A stretch of DNA of 64,000 bases from Roseovarius tolerans (GTDB lineage Bacteria > Pseudomonadota > Alphaproteobacteria > Rhodobacterales > Rhodobacteraceae), in NCBI RefSeq assembly GCF_900109855.1, contig NZ_FOBO01000012.1, positions 1 to 64,000 of the forward strand, read 5' to 3'. Numbering within the stretch: position 1 is the first letter of the stretch; every line of letters starts with the position of its first letter. A program made the translations under genes and the position numbers. The notes under the pieces are model-generated. The model made no database searches, was not told where the DNA came from, and was given only the letters and a program-made list of their open reading frames with translations. Below, piece after piece: positions 17,466 through 26,723 of this stretch.

Positions 17466-17839
17466 GCCGTCATCCCCCGTGCCAGCCAGACGCCAAGCGC
17501 CAGTGCCGCGAGCGAGAGCACGACCGACAGGCCGACATAGACCGCCGCCGCCACGATCTGCCCGCGCTCATAAAGCGTTAAGGCCTCGAGCGAGAAGGCC
17601 GAGAATGTGGTGAAACCACCCAGCACCCCGGTCATCAGGAACGGGTTGAGATGATCGAACCCGCGTTGAAAGGACAGCACCATGATCACCCCCATCAGGA
17701 AAGAGCCCAGGACATTGACCGTCAGCACGCCGAGCGGAAAGCCCGGCCCCGCGACGCGCAGCATGGCAAGACCCACGCCAAAGCGCAGGCAGGCCCCGAT
17801 CGCACCGCCAAGAGCCACCTGAAGAAAGGTCATCATCAT
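17462..17839 (-). CDS. crcB: Fluoride efflux channel CrcB (Fluc)
   Basis: Small dimeric inner-membrane fluoride channel. 125 residues from the first of three consecutive ATG codons (17839, 17836, 17833); none has a clear ribosome site and the exact one is open. Four membrane segments are visible, with the conserved GGAIGACLRFG near the N-terminus, NVLGSFLMG, and the signature GGFTTFSAFSLEAL whose Phe and Ser/Thr residues line the pore. No fluoride riboswitch is seen upstream, where DUF2065 ends 58 nt away. It overlaps rluC by 4 nt. Confidence 0.92.
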   Translation of the reverse strand: MMMTFLQVALGGAIGACLRFGVGLAMLRVAGPGFPLGVLTVNVLGSFLMGVIMVLSFQRGFDHLNPFLMTGVLGGFTTFSAFSLEALTLYERGQIVAAAVYVGLSVVLSLAALALGVWLARGMTA

Positions 17840-17897
17840 GGCGGCGTCTGTCGCGCGGGCGGGGTGCGTTGTCAAGCGGCGTGGCGTTGCGCGCCGC

Positions 17898-18095
17898 TTA
17901 TGCCCCGAGCGTCTTGGCGGCCCAGACCAGTGCCAGCCCGATCACCAGCGCGAGCAATCCCAGCAGCCGCCGAGCCTCGGGCGGCAGCGCCGCGAGGGCG
18001 ACAAGCATCTGGTCCATAAGCGAAGGGGCCAGTGCATAGACCAGCCCCTCCACGATCAGAACCAGCCCGAGGGCCAGAAGCGCAGTTTCGATCAT
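17898..18095 (-). CDS. DUF2065 small membrane protein
   Basis: 65 residues, two predicted membrane helices (about 5-25 and 44-61) with the conserved LVLIVEGLVYALAP start and a GLLALVIGLALVW second helix, characteristic of DUF2065 (E. coli YjeT). YjeT sits next to hflC in many proteobacteria, as here: its ATG overlaps the hflC stop by 4 nt. Function is unknown; an accessory role to HflKC is inference from that conserved position. Confidence 0.88.
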   Translation of the reverse strand: MIETALLALGLVLIVEGLVYALAPSLMDQMLVALAALPPEARRLLGLLALVIGLALVWAAKTLGA

Positions 18096-18970
18096 TGGTC
18101 CGGTGTGGCCGAACGCAGGTAATCGAAGAATTCGCTGTCCGGTGTCATCACCATCGACGAATTGCTGCCCTGAAGCGCCTTTTCATAGGCTTCGAGCGAA
18201 CGGTAGAACGCGAAGAACTCCTCGTCAGCGCCAAAGGCGTCGGCAAAGATCGCGTTGCGCTCGGCATCGGCCTCGCCTCGGATCACCTGTGCTTCGCGCT
18301 CGGCATCCGACAGGGTCTCGGTCACGGTCCGGTCGGCAAGCGCGCGGACGCGCTGTGCGGCCTCGTTACCACGGGCGATCTCGTCGGCGGCTTCGCGTTC
18401 ACGCTCGGCGCGCATCCGGGCAAAGGTCGCGTCGAGGTTCTGCTCCGGCAGGTTGGTCTGCTTGAGGCGCACGTCGACCACGTCGAGGCCAAGGCCCTGC
18501 GCGCTGATCTGTGCCTGACGCTGGATGCGGCGCATCAATTCGCGGCGATCCTCGGAGAGGATGGTGTCGGAGGTCACCTGATCGGCACCCAGCACTTCGC
18601 GGATCTGCGCGTTGAGAACCGAGGACAGCCGGTCCTCGGCGACCCGCAGCCCGCCGACGCCAACGGCTTGGCGGAACTGCACCACGTCCTTGATCCGGTA
18701 GCGCGCGAAGGCGTCGACGACAAGGCGGCGATCATCCGATGGCGTGACCTCGATGGTGTCGGTATCGAGCGACAGGATGCGGTCGTCATAGCGCACGACT
18801 TCCTGGATGAAGGGGATCTTGAACGACAGCCCCGGCTCTTCCTTGACGGCCTTGATCTGGCCGAATTGCAGCACCAGCGCCTTTTCGCGCTCGTCCACCA
18901 CGAAGATCGACGACAGGCCGAGGAATAGGACCACGACGAGGAACGGAATGAAAAATTTCGTCTTGCCCAT
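18092..18970 (-). CDS. hflC: FtsH protease modulator HflC
   Basis: 292 residues: one N-terminal membrane anchor (about 5-23), then an SPFH/band 7 domain beginning VVDEREKALVLQFGQI, and a coiled-coil region rich in Arg/Glu/Ala (about 190-240). With HflK it forms a large periplasmic cage around FtsH and modulates degradation of membrane proteins. It is coupled to hflK (4 nt gap) and DUF2065 (4 nt overlap). Length is slightly shorter than in E. coli (334) but typical for alphaproteobacteria. Confidence 0.94.
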   Translation of the reverse strand: MGKTKFFIPFLVVVLFLGLSSIFVVDEREKALVLQFGQIKAVKEEPGLSFKIPFIQEVVRYDDRILSLDTDTIEVTPSDDRRLVVDAFARYRIKDVVQFRQAVGVGGLRVAEDRLSSVLNAQIREVLGADQVTSDTILSEDRRELMRRIQRQAQISAQGLGLDVVDVRLKQTNLPEQNLDATFARMRAEREREAADEIARGNEAAQRVRALADRTVTETLSDAEREAQVIRGEADAERNAIFADAFGADEEFFAFYRSLEAYEKALQGSNSSMVMTPDSEFFDYLRSATPDQ

Positions 18971-18974
18971 GATT

Positions 18975-20129
18975 TCAGTTCCCCTGGTTGGTGGTGTTGT
19001 TGCGGCGCAGTTCGTTCAGCGGCAGGTACGGCACGACGCCGCTGCCTTCGCCGGTGCCGACGATGGACTGATCGAGGATCGTCTTGTCGATCGAGCCAAG
19101 AACCTGCTCCATGCGCTCAAGGTAAAGACGCTTGCGCGTGACTTCGGGCGCTTTCTCGTATTCCTCCAGGACCGAGGTGAAGCGGCTCGCGTCACCGCGG
19201 GCCTCGTTGACCACGCGGGCGCGGTAGCCTTCGGCCTCTTCCAGCGTCTGTGCGGCCTCACCGCGGGCCTCGGCCAGCACGCGGTTGGCGTAGGCGTCGG
19301 CCTGACGTTGCAGGCGGTCGCGTTCCTGTTCGGCGGCCTGCACCTCGCGGAAGGCGTCGATCACCTCGCGCGGGGGGTCGGCCTTGTCGAGGTTGACACG
19401 GACAATCCGGATGCCGCTGTCATATTCGTCCATCGTGGCCTGAATATCCTCCATCGCGGTATCGGCGATGATGCCACGATCCCGGTTGAGGATCGGTGCG
19501 AGGTTCGACGCCGCGATGATCTCGCGCATGACGGATTCGGATGCCGCCTGAACGGTCAGTTGCGGGTCACGGATGTTGAACAGGAGTTTGGCCGGATCGG
19601 AGATGTTCCAGACCACCTGAAAATTGATGTCCACGATATTGGCGTCCGTGGTCAGCATCAGCCCTTCGTTGCCGCGCGTCTGACGCTGCCCGATTGCCTC
19701 GGTCCGTTCCGACGTCACGTTGACGATTTCATAGCTCACGACCGGCCAGGGCGCGAAGTTCAGGCCCGGATTTCCGGTCTTGTAATATTCGCCCAGGAAA
19801 AGTTCGACGGATTGTTCCTCGGGCTTGACGGTGTAGACGCTGGCAAACACCCAGAGCGCCACTGCGCCGAGCGCAGCCAGACCGATGGTACCCTTGCCGA
19901 AACTCGGGCCTTCGCCACCACCGCCGCCAGTGCCATTCGAGCCGCCGCCGCGTCCGCCCATCAGCACGCGAAGCTGGTCCTGACCCTTGCGCACCAGATC
20001 GTCGATCTCGGGCATTTGCGAGCCTCCTTCGGGAGGGCGCCGACCGCCACCCTTGTTCGGGCCACGATCCTCGCCGCCACCTCCAGAATTGCCGCCGCCG
20101 CCCCATGGGCCGCCAGAATTTCCAGCCAT
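18975..20129 (-). CDS. hflK: FtsH protease activity modulator HflK
   Basis: 384 residues from the ATG at 20129, which has GGAAGAGAG about 5 nt upstream; a longer frame to 20162 has no such site. A Gly/Pro/Asn-rich cytoplasmic N-terminus (about 1-85) precedes a membrane helix (TIGLAALGAVALWVF), the SPFH domain (KPEEQSVELFLGEYY) and a long Ala/Glu/Arg coiled coil. HflK partners HflC around FtsH. It follows gor by 78 nt and precedes hflC by 4 nt. The extreme glycine content of the N-terminus is normal for this family. Confidence 0.94.
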   Translation of the reverse strand: MAGNSGGPWGGGGNSGGGGEDRGPNKGGGRRPPEGGSQMPEIDDLVRKGQDQLRVLMGGRGGGSNGTGGGGGEGPSFGKGTIGLAALGAVALWVFASVYTVKPEEQSVELFLGEYYKTGNPGLNFAPWPVVSYEIVNVTSERTEAIGQRQTRGNEGLMLTTDANIVDINFQVVWNISDPAKLLFNIRDPQLTVQAASESVMREIIAASNLAPILNRDRGIIADTAMEDIQATMDEYDSGIRIVRVNLDKADPPREVIDAFREVQAAEQERDRLQRQADAYANRVLAEARGEAAQTLEEAEGYRARVVNEARGDASRFTSVLEEYEKAPEVTRKRLYLERMEQVLGSIDKTILDQSIVGTGEGSGVVPYLPLNELRRNNTTNQGN

Positions 20130-20207
20130 ACGTCTCTCTTCCCTTGTTGTCCCGCCAGTCACGGTCTTGGTTTGTACCTGTGCAGCACAGGCAAAAAATC
20201 AAGCGGC

Positions 20208-21554
20208 TCAGACAGGTGTTTTCATTGTTACCAGCTCTTCCGACATGGTCGGATGCACCGCCACGGTGCGATCGAAATCCTCTTTGGTCGCGCCCATCTT
20301 GACGGCGATGCCTGCCAGTTGGATCATTTCGCCCGCGCCGGGTGCTACGATATGACACCCCAGAACCTTGCGGGTTTCCCGGCTGACGACGAGTTTCATC
20401 AACACCCGGTCGGGGCGTCCGGCAAAGGCGGTCTGCATCGGTCTGAACGAATTGCAGTAGACATCGACCGGCTCCTGATCACGCGCCGCTTCCTCGCTCA
20501 GGCCGACGGTGCCCATCTCGGGCTGGGTGAAGATCGCGGTCGGGATCAGGTCGTGATCCACCGGCGTCGGGTTGCCGTTGAACACCGTCTCCACAAAGGC
20601 CATGCCCTCGCGGATCGCCACCGGAGTGAGGTTCACCCGGTCGGTCACATCGCCGATGGCATAGACCGACGGCACGCCGGTCTGGCTATACTCATCGACC
20701 ACGATCTCGCCCTTGCGGCCGGTGGTGACGCCTGCGGCCTCCAGACCCAGATCCTCGGTGTTGGGGGCGCGTCCGGTGGCGAACATCACCTGTTGATACG
20801 TGGCCTCGGTGCCATTGCTGGCCTTGACGCGATAGCCATCCTCGACGGGCTCCATCGACAGGATGTTGGTGCCAAGATGCAGGTCGATGCCCGATTGGAT
20901 CATCTCGTCCGAGACCAGCCCGCGCGCCTCGCCGTCAAAGCCGCGCAGGATCTGCGCACCGCGATAGAACTGCGTCACCTGCACGCCAAGGCCGTTGAGA
21001 ATGCAGGCAAACTCGCAGGCGATATAGCCGCCGCCGATGATCAGGACCGACTTGGGCAGTTTCTCAAGATGAAAGATATCGTTCGAGGTGATGGCGTGCT
21101 CGGCCCCCGGCAGATCGGGTTTCACCGGCCGTCCACCGGTAGCGATCAGGATATGCCGCGCGCTCTTGCGGCTTCCGTCGGCCAGTTCCACGGTATGCGG
21201 ATCGACCAGTCGTGCGCGGGCGTCAAAGCTCTCGACATCGTTGTTACGCAGGATGCCGCGATAGACCCCTTCGAGCCGGTCCAGTTCGGTATGCAGTTTC
21301 GTCTTGAACGCGTCCCAGTCGAAACCGCCCGCATGCACCGTCCAGCCATAGGATTGCGCGTCGGCCATGGCACCGCGATATTCCGAGGCGAAGACCATCA
21401 GCTTTTTCGGCACGCAGCCGCGAATGACGCAGGTGCCGCCGTAGCGGTCTTCCTCGGCAAGGGCGACCTTTGCCCCGCCCTGTGCCGCCACCCGCGCCGC
21501 GCGCACCCCGCCGGAGCCGCCGCCAATCACGAAAAGATCGTAGTCGAATGCCAT
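20208..21554 (-). CDS. gor: Glutathione-disulfide reductase
   Basis: 448-residue flavoprotein disulfide reductase: FAD-binding GGGSGG at 11-16, redox-active GGTCVIRGCVPKK with C42 and C47, NAD(P)-binding GGGYIACEF, the second FAD motif in YAIGDVT, and the C-terminal HPTMSEE whose His acts as base on the partner subunit. GCVPKK and the short length fit glutathione reductase rather than dihydrolipoamide dehydrogenase. It regenerates GSH from GSSG with NADPH. It follows rpiA by 13 nt; rpiA belongs to the pentose phosphate pathway that supplies NADPH, a sensible pairing. Confidence 0.93.
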   Translation of the reverse strand: MAFDYDLFVIGGGSGGVRAARVAAQGGAKVALAEEDRYGGTCVIRGCVPKKLMVFASEYRGAMADAQSYGWTVHAGGFDWDAFKTKLHTELDRLEGVYRGILRNNDVESFDARARLVDPHTVELADGSRKSARHILIATGGRPVKPDLPGAEHAITSNDIFHLEKLPKSVLIIGGGYIACEFACILNGLGVQVTQFYRGAQILRGFDGEARGLVSDEMIQSGIDLHLGTNILSMEPVEDGYRVKASNGTEATYQQVMFATGRAPNTEDLGLEAAGVTTGRKGEIVVDEYSQTGVPSVYAIGDVTDRVNLTPVAIREGMAFVETVFNGNPTPVDHDLIPTAIFTQPEMGTVGLSEEAARDQEPVDVYCNSFRPMQTAFAGRPDRVLMKLVVSRETRKVLGCHIVAPGAGEMIQLAGIAVKMGATKEDFDRTVAVHPTMSEELVTMKTPV

Positions 21555-21567
21555 GCGCGCCCCCGTA

Positions 21568-22356
21568 TCAGTCGTTCAGATCGGTGAAAAGATTTTCGTT
21601 CTCGACGAAATCAAGCCGGTCTTCCTCGACCGTGCCTTCGTTGATGTCGCGCGTCTCGACCCGGCCATCCCCGTAACCGAGGATCACCACGTCGCAGATA
21701 TCGAGAAAGAGGCCATTCTCGACCACCCCCGGCATCTGGTTGAGCGCCATCGACAGTTGATGCGCGTTGCCGATGCGGCCCAGATGCAGGTCGACGATGT
21801 AGTTGCCCTCATCGGTGATGAAGGGCCGCTCGCCATTCATCCGCAGGGTCGCGTCACGGCCCAGCACATCCATGTTGATCAGCAGTTCCTCGACCAGCGA
21901 CTTGGTGGTCTGCCAGCCGAACGGGATCACCTCGACCGGCAGGGGGAAGGCACCGAGCGCCTCGACCTCCTTGCCGATATCGGCGATCACCACCATCTGG
22001 TCGCTCGCCGTCGCCACGATCTTTTCCTGCAACAGCGCGCCGCCGCCGCCCTTGATCAGGTTGAGATTGGAGTCGAATTCATCGGCGCCGTCGATCGTCA
22101 GGTCGAGCCACTTGGCCTCATCGAGGCTGATCACCTCAATGCCGACCTCGCGGGCCAGTTCAGCGGTGCGGGTGGAGGTCGGAACACCCCTGATCCGCAG
22201 CCCGTCCTCGCGCACCATCTCGCCCAGACAGCGTACCATCCAAGCCGCCGTGCTGCCGGTGCCGAGCCCCACGCGCATCCCGTCCTCGACGAAATCCACC
22301 GAGCGTTTGGCCGCCACGAACTTGGCCTTGTCGATGGGCGATAATTCTCCGGTCAT
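21568..22356 (-). CDS. rpiA: Ribose-5-phosphate isomerase A
   Basis: Interconverts ribose 5-phosphate and ribulose 5-phosphate in the pentose phosphate pathway. The 262-residue product carries GLGTGSTAAWMV (phosphate-binding), the catalytic DGADEFD motif and KGGGGALLQEKIVA. The C-terminus, ending in an acidic and Asn-rich tail, is somewhat longer than in E. coli (219), as in other Rhodobacterales. It is first in the minus-strand series rpiA-gor-hflK-hflC. It is separated by 85 nt from the TerB-like gene upstream. Confidence 0.95.
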   Translation of the reverse strand: MTGELSPIDKAKFVAAKRSVDFVEDGMRVGLGTGSTAAWMVRCLGEMVREDGLRIRGVPTSTRTAELAREVGIEVISLDEAKWLDLTIDGADEFDSNLNLIKGGGGALLQEKIVATASDQMVVIADIGKEVEALGAFPLPVEVIPFGWQTTKSLVEELLINMDVLGRDATLRMNGERPFITDEGNYIVDLHLGRIGNAHQLSMALNQMPGVVENGLFLDICDVVILGYGDGRVETRDINEGTVEEDRLDFVENENLFTDLND

Positions 22357-22441
22357 GGCAGCGACTCCCCGTGTGTTCCGCCCGGGTTATAGGAGAGTTG
22401 GGGCCGGGGCGCGAGGGGCAATTGCGCGGCTCGGCCCCGGT

Positions 22442-22867
22442 TCAGACGGTCAAGTGCCGGGCCCGCGCGCCCCGTTCGATGGCCGCCGCATGCAGCCGGT
22501 CGATATTCAGCTCGTAGCGGATTTCCTCCAGCAGGCGCAATTCGCGGTCATTGAGCATACCGTCGGCGGCGGCCACATCGCAGGCGAGCGCATAGGCGGT
22601 CTCGAACAGTTGCTCGGGCAGGTTGTCGCGTATGAGACCAAAGAGCGCGTCGAGCCCGTCCTCGACGCTGAAGAGATCAAACACCGTCTGCGACATCACC
22701 CGCAGCCGGTCGAGATCATAGGCGGCAAAGACCGGCAGGTTGTTCACCGTGCTCTCGATCTTGACGAGTTCCGCGGTGCGCATGTCCTCGTCCGAGGCGG
22801 CTACGGCGATCATGACCGCGACAAGACAGTCCTGCGGGGTCAGCGGGTGGGGAATCTGATCGGTCAT
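22442..22867 (-). CDS. TerB-like tellurite resistance family protein
   Basis: 141 residues from the ATG at 22867; an upstream start would run into the lysS leader. The all-helical domain contains [24 protein letters not shown], a repeated acidic motif again seen as [16 protein letters not shown], matching the two metal-binding D/E-rich turns of TerB-like proteins. Function is unknown; most such genomic copies do not confer tellurite resistance on their own. It is divergent from lysS with 118 nt between starts. Confidence 0.72.
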   Translation of the reverse strand: MTDQIPHPLTPQDCLVAVMIAVAASDEDMRTAELVKIESTVNNLPVFAAYDLDRLRVMSQTVFDLFSVEDGLDALFGLIRDNLPEQLFETAYALACDVAAADGMLNDRELRLLEEIRYELNIDRLHAAAIERGARARHLTV

Positions 22868-22985
22868 TCTGGGCCTTTCACGCCGGGCATTGTTGCAGTG
22901 CAGAATATTGACTGTTCCGCCCCCCCGCAATAGGAACCGGCCCAGCCCTGCCGGTGGCCTGACCGGCGCGAGAGGAGACGATCCG

Positions 22986-24560
22986 ATGTCAGAGATGCGC
23001 GAAGCCGCGATGAATTCGAAAGCCTGGCCTTTTGAAGAGGCGCGCCGCGTGCTCAAACGGTATGAGAAAACCCCGCCGGAAAAGGGTCATGTGCTGTTCG
23101 AGACGGGCTATGGCCCCTCTGGCCTGCCGCATATCGGCACCTTTGGCGAGGTGTTGCGCACCACGATGATCCGCCGCGCCTTCGAGATGATCAGCGATAT
23201 CCCCACCCGGCTGATCTGTTTCTCGGACGATCTCGACGGGATGCGCAAGGTGCCGGGCAATGTGCCCAATCGCGAGATGTTGGCCGAGCATCTGCAAAAG
23301 CCGCTGACCTCGGTGCCGGACCCGTTCGGCACCCATGACAGCTTTGGTGCGCATAACAACGCCATGCTGCGCCGGTTCCTCGATACGTTCGGGTTTGACT
23401 ACGAGTTCATTTCGGCCACCGAATTCTATGCGTCGGGGCAGTTCGACGAGGTGCTGCTGCGCGCCGCCGAGCGCTATGACGACATCATGAAGATCATGCT
23501 GAAATCCCTGCGCGAGGAACGTCAGCAGACCTATTCGATCTTCCTGCCGCTCCACCCAGAGACGGGGCGTGTCCTTTATGTCCCGATGAAGGAGGTCAAC
23601 GCCAAGGACGGCACCGTGACCTTTGACGACGAGACCGGGCGCGAATGGACGCTGCCGGTGACGGGCGGCAATGTGAAACTGCAATGGAAGCCGGATTTCG
23701 GCGCCCGTTGGGCGGCGCTTGGCGTCGATTTCGAGATGTATGGCAAGGACCATTCGACCAACACACCGATCTATGACGGCATCTGCCGTGCGCTTGGCAT
23801 GCGCGCGCCAGAGCATTTCACCTATGAGCTGTTCCTGGATGAGAACGGCCAGAAGATCTCCAAGTCGAGTGGCAACGGGATCTCGATCGACGAATGGCTG
23901 AGCTATGCCTCGACGGAATCCCTGAGCTATTTTATGTATCAAAAGCCCAAGACCGCCAAGCGCATGCATTTCGACGTGATCCCCAAGGCGGTGGACGAAT
24001 ATCACCAGCAATTGCGCGCCTATGCCGGGCAGGACATCACGCAGCGCCTCAACAACCCGGTGCATCATATCCACAATGGCGACGTGCCCGAGAGCCGGAT
24101 GGTGGTGCCGTTCTCGATGCTGCTGAACCTCGCGTCGGTTTCGGCGGCGCAGGACAAGGAGACGCTCTGGGGCTTCATCCGCCGCTATGCGCCCGAGGCG
24201 AGCGCCGAGACCCATCCCGACATGGACGCCGCCGCCGGTTACGCGGTGCGCTATTACGAGGATTTCGTCGCCCCCGCCAAGACCTATCGCGCGCCCACCG
24301 ATCTGGAGCGCGAGGCGCTGAGTGATCTGCGCGACCAACTGGCGGCCTATGACGGCCCGGTGGAGGACGAGGCGCTGCAATCCATCGTCTATGCCGTGGG
24401 ACGCGACCGGTTCGATCCGCTGCGCGACTGGTTCAAGGCGCTTTACGAGGTGCTTCTGGGGGCCTCGCAGGGCCCGCGCTTTGGCGGGTTCATCGCACTT
24501 TACGGCGTGCAGGAAACCGTGGCGCTGATCGACAAGGGGCTGGCGGGCGAACTGGCCTGA
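22986..24560 (+). CDS. lysS: Lysine--tRNA ligase, class I
   Basis: Charges tRNA-Lys. The 524-residue product is the class I (Rossmann) form found in archaea and most alphaproteobacteria, not the class II LysRS of E. coli: HIG of the HIGH motif at 49-51 within [10 protein letters not shown], and KISKSSGNG as the KMSKS loop. The ATG at 22986 has AGGAG 8 nt upstream, which decides it over an upstream frame start. Some genomes also label it lysK. It is monocistronic, divergent from the TerB-like gene. Confidence 0.95.
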   Translation: MSEMREAAMNSKAWPFEEARRVLKRYEKTPPEKGHVLFETGYGPSGLPHIGTFGEVLRTTMIRRAFEMISDIPTRLICFSDDLDGMRKVPGNVPNREMLAEHLQKPLTSVPDPFGTHDSFGAHNNAMLRRFLDTFGFDYEFISATEFYASGQFDEVLLRAAERYDDIMKIMLKSLREERQQTYSIFLPLHPETGRVLYVPMKEVNAKDGTVTFDDETGREWTLPVTGGNVKLQWKPDFGARWAALGVDFEMYGKDHSTNTPIYDGICRALGMRAPEHFTYELFLDENGQKISKSSGNGISIDEWLSYASTESLSYFMYQKPKTAKRMHFDVIPKAVDEYHQQLRAYAGQDITQRLNNPVHHIHNGDVPESRMVVPFSMLLNLASVSAAQDKETLWGFIRRYAPEASAETHPDMDAAAGYAVRYYEDFVAPAKTYRAPTDLEREALSDLRDQLAAYDGPVEDEALQSIVYAVGRDRFDPLRDWFKALYEVLLGASQGPRFGGFIALYGVQETVALIDKGLAGELA

Positions 24561-24623
24561 TCTGGATCATTGCGCGGCTTTGGCCTGCTTGCTACCATTC
24601 GTGAAAACAGCGAGGGACGAGCG

Positions 24624-25022
24624 ATGCGGACCATAGCCATTCTGACAGCAGCGGCACTGGCGGCCTGTGCGCAGACAGTGTCCATGCCGGATGCCAGCGA
24701 GGGGGCCGCGCTCTATGCTGAGAATTGTGCACAATGCCACGGGGCATCGGGCACGGGCGACGGGCCATGGGCCGCTGGCATGACGCCGCCGCCTTCGGAT
24801 CTCACGCAATTGACGATGGACAGCACATTCCCGCGCGCGCATGTGCTGTCAGTCATCGACGGCTATGACCGCACCGATCTGCCCGGCAAGGAGATGCCGG
24901 AATTCGGCCTGCTGCTGGAAGGCGATACGGTGCCGGTGGATGTGGGCGACGGGGTGCTGACACCCACGCCCCGCCCGCTTGCGGCGCTGATGGCCTATCT
25001 GGAGAGCATTCAGGAGAGGTGA
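24624..25022 (+). CDS. Cytochrome c family lipoprotein
   Basis: 132 residues. A lipoprotein signal peptide ends in the lipobox LAAC (C15), so the mature protein is probably anchored to a membrane on the periplasmic side. One c-type heme site, CAQCH at 35-39, opens a class I cytochrome c domain. EMPEFG supplies a likely axial Met. The electron partner is unknown. The ATG at 24624 follows a GAGGGACGAGCG leader. It sits alone between lysS and a convergent DUF3775 gene. Confidence 0.85.
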   Translation: MRTIAILTAAALAACAQTVSMPDASEGAALYAENCAQCHGASGTGDGPWAAGMTPPPSDLTQLTMDSTFPRAHVLSVIDGYDRTDLPGKEMPEFGLLLEGDTVPVDVGDGVLTPTPRPLAALMAYLESIQER

Positions 25023-25034
25023 CGTCCGCAGGGG

Positions 25035-25361
25035 TCACCCGCCGCGCATCAGTTCATCCTCGTCATCCGAGGCCGACAGGCCGAGCGCATCGAGACCGTT
25101 TTCGAGGTGGTCCGACAGATGCGGTGTGCCGAGCAGGTAATCGGCGCAGGGGGTGGTCGCCTCTTGATAGGCGGTGCGCTTGGCCTCTTTGAGGTCCTCG
25201 GCCTCGAAGCTGCCGCGTCCGATCCACATGACGGCGACGAGGCTCGCCTGCTCCTCCTCGGTCAATCGGTCGATGAAGGCGCGCAGTTCACCCTCGGCCC
25301 GGTCCAGTTCCCGGGACATGAGAATGATCTGCGCGATCTTGTGCACGGTGATGTCGATCAT
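25035..25361 (-). CDS. DUF3775 domain-containing protein
   Basis: 108 residues, single domain with no membrane segments or catalytic motifs. The family is recognised by the N-terminal VHKIAQIIL, the central LTEEEQASLVAVMWIGRG and a late ADYLLGTPHLSDHLENGL; function unknown. An acidic tail (SDDEDE) ends the protein. It follows the SDR of the stress operon by 66 nt on the same strand and could be its last member or a separate unit. Confidence 0.8.
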   Translation of the reverse strand: MIDITVHKIAQIILMSRELDRAEGELRAFIDRLTEEEQASLVAVMWIGRGSFEAEDLKEAKRTAYQEATTPCADYLLGTPHLSDHLENGLDALGLSASDDEDELMRGG

Positions 25362-25427
25362 GGCATAATCTCCTGTTGCGCTAGTCTAGCACAGGAATGC
25401 CGGTCGGGTCGTCCCCCGTCCTTGATC

Positions 25428-26162
25428 TTACGCAAATAGCCGGTAATAGGCCCAGTCCGGCAGGAACCGCGACAGGCGGAAGAGATAGCTGAAGAGGCGC
25501 GGGAAATGGCGCTGAAAGGCGCTGTCATCGCACATCAGTTCGAACATCTCCTGTGCTGCATCCTCGGGCGACATGATGAACGGCATCTTGAAATTGTTCT
25601 TGTCGGTCAGCCGCGTCTTGATGAAGCCGGGATTGGCCAATTGCACGCGCACACCGGTACGCCAAAGATCGGCACGCATCGATTCGGCGAGGTTCATCAC
25701 CCCGGCCTTGGACGCAGTGTAGCCGATCGCCCCCGGCAAGCCGCGAAAGCCCGAGAGCGAGCCCGTGAGCACCACGTGGCCCGCATCGCGTGCCACCATG
25801 CCAGGGATCACCGCACCTAAGATCCGCACCGCGCCGGTGAAATTCACATCGGCCATCGAGGTGACCTCTTCGGCCTGCCATTCGGTCGACGGCATCGGCC
25901 AGTAGACACCCGCGAGATAGACCAGACCGTCAACCTCGCCTACCTCGGCGGTAGCATCGGCGACGCTTTTGTCGTCGCGCACATCCATTGCCACGGCGCG
26001 GGCGTGCCCCGGTAGGCTTTGCACCAGTTCCTCCAGCCGGTCGGCGCTGCGGGCCGACACGATCACCTCGGCGCCTGCCGCGTTGATCTTGTGCGCAAGG
26101 GCCGCGCCCAGCCCCTCGCTTGCGCCCACCAGCCAATAGCGTTTGCCCTGCCAGTCGGTCAT
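25428..26162 (-). CDS. Short-chain dehydrogenase of the RpoE-linked operon
   Basis: 244 residues. The Rossmann loop GASEGLG near residue 13, a modified LVYLAGVY where NNAG is usual, and the YTASK catalytic pair with an upstream Ser identify an SDR. It is the last coupled gene of the FAD oxidoreductase-DUF1365-MFS-DUF3833-SDR operon (ATG overlaps the DUF3833 stop by 4 nt). A homologous gene order divergent from rpoE-chrR is known in Rhodobacter sphaeroides. Substrate unknown; acting on a modified membrane lipid is inference from its neighbours. Confidence 0.85.
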   Translation of the reverse strand: MTDWQGKRYWLVGASEGLGAALAHKINAAGAEVIVSARSADRLEELVQSLPGHARAVAMDVRDDKSVADATAEVGEVDGLVYLAGVYWPMPSTEWQAEEVTSMADVNFTGAVRILGAVIPGMVARDAGHVVLTGSLSGFRGLPGAIGYTASKAGVMNLAESMRADLWRTGVRVQLANPGFIKTRLTDKNNFKMPFIMSPEDAAQEMFELMCDDSAFQRHFPRLFSYLFRLSRFLPDWAYYRLFA

Positions 26163-26719
26163 GCGTCCACCCGGCGCATCGTTGCCACAAGTTCCGCCAC
26201 CTTTATCCCGAACTTGCGAAACTGGCTGCGGTTCACCACCACGCCGTTTGGCGTCAGGTACATCCAGTCGGTAACGCTGAGGACATGGCCGCCCGCCTCC
26301 TTCGGCAGGCGGATGCGATAGGAAAGCCGCGTGGCCGCGCCCATCTGCTGGCCTTCACCGAGGCCCACCAGATCATCCGCCTCGGCGCGGATGGAGCCGT
26401 CATTGCACAGTTCCAGCCGCCATTCGCGATCCTGACTGTTGCCGCTGTCATAGTCGAAATGCTCGCGCATGACGCCGCGATTGCCCTGCCAATGCGCCTC
26501 GAAATCGCCGGTGAAGCGCGAGGCGACGCGGCCAAGCGGGCCATAGATCACGCCCTCGCATTTGATCGGGCCGTTGAGATGCTCGCGCAGATCGAACCGC
26601 GGCTCAAGCCGCGCGTAATTCTGTGGGGTCTGCGCGGAAAACCCTGTGAGCCGCTCCTTGAGCAGTATGAGCGCCAGCATGATCGCGGCCCCCAGCAGGA
26701 TGAAACCAAAAGCGTCCAT
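26159..26719 (-). CDS. DUF3833 domain-containing protein
   Basis: 186 residues from the ATG at 26719. An N-terminal hydrophobic segment (about 3-20) may be a membrane anchor or signal. The remainder is a beta-rich domain with FDLREHLNGPIKCEGVIYGPLGR and a late DWMYLTPNGVVVNRS, as in DUF3833 proteins, which are lipocalin-like lipoproteins or anchored proteins of unknown role. It is coupled to the SDR (4 nt overlap) and lies 4 nt after the MFS gene, inside the RpoE-linked operon. Confidence 0.82.
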   Translation of the reverse strand: MDAFGFILLGAAIMLALILLKERLTGFSAQTPQNYARLEPRFDLREHLNGPIKCEGVIYGPLGRVASRFTGDFEAHWQGNRGVMREHFDYDSGNSQDREWRLELCNDGSIRAEADDLVGLGEGQQMGAATRLSYRIRLPKEAGGHVLSVTDWMYLTPNGVVVNRSQFRKFGIKVAELVATMRRVDA

Positions 26720-26723
26720 CGGG

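Noticed and set aside
20175..20195. CCTGTG-CAG-CACAGG hairpin with an A-run as terminator of gor
   Set aside because: On the minus strand the T-run precedes the hairpin, so it cannot end the gor transcript; no plus-strand gene is there.
22442..22867. Tellurite resistance as the function of the TerB-like protein
   Set aside because: No other ter gene is present; isolated TerB-like domains are widespread without that phenotype.
22868..22985. Long N-terminal extensions of TerB-like protein and lysS into their shared gap
   Set aside because: Both would overlap one another; the internal ATGs have ribosome sites (lysS AGGAG) or family-consistent beginnings.
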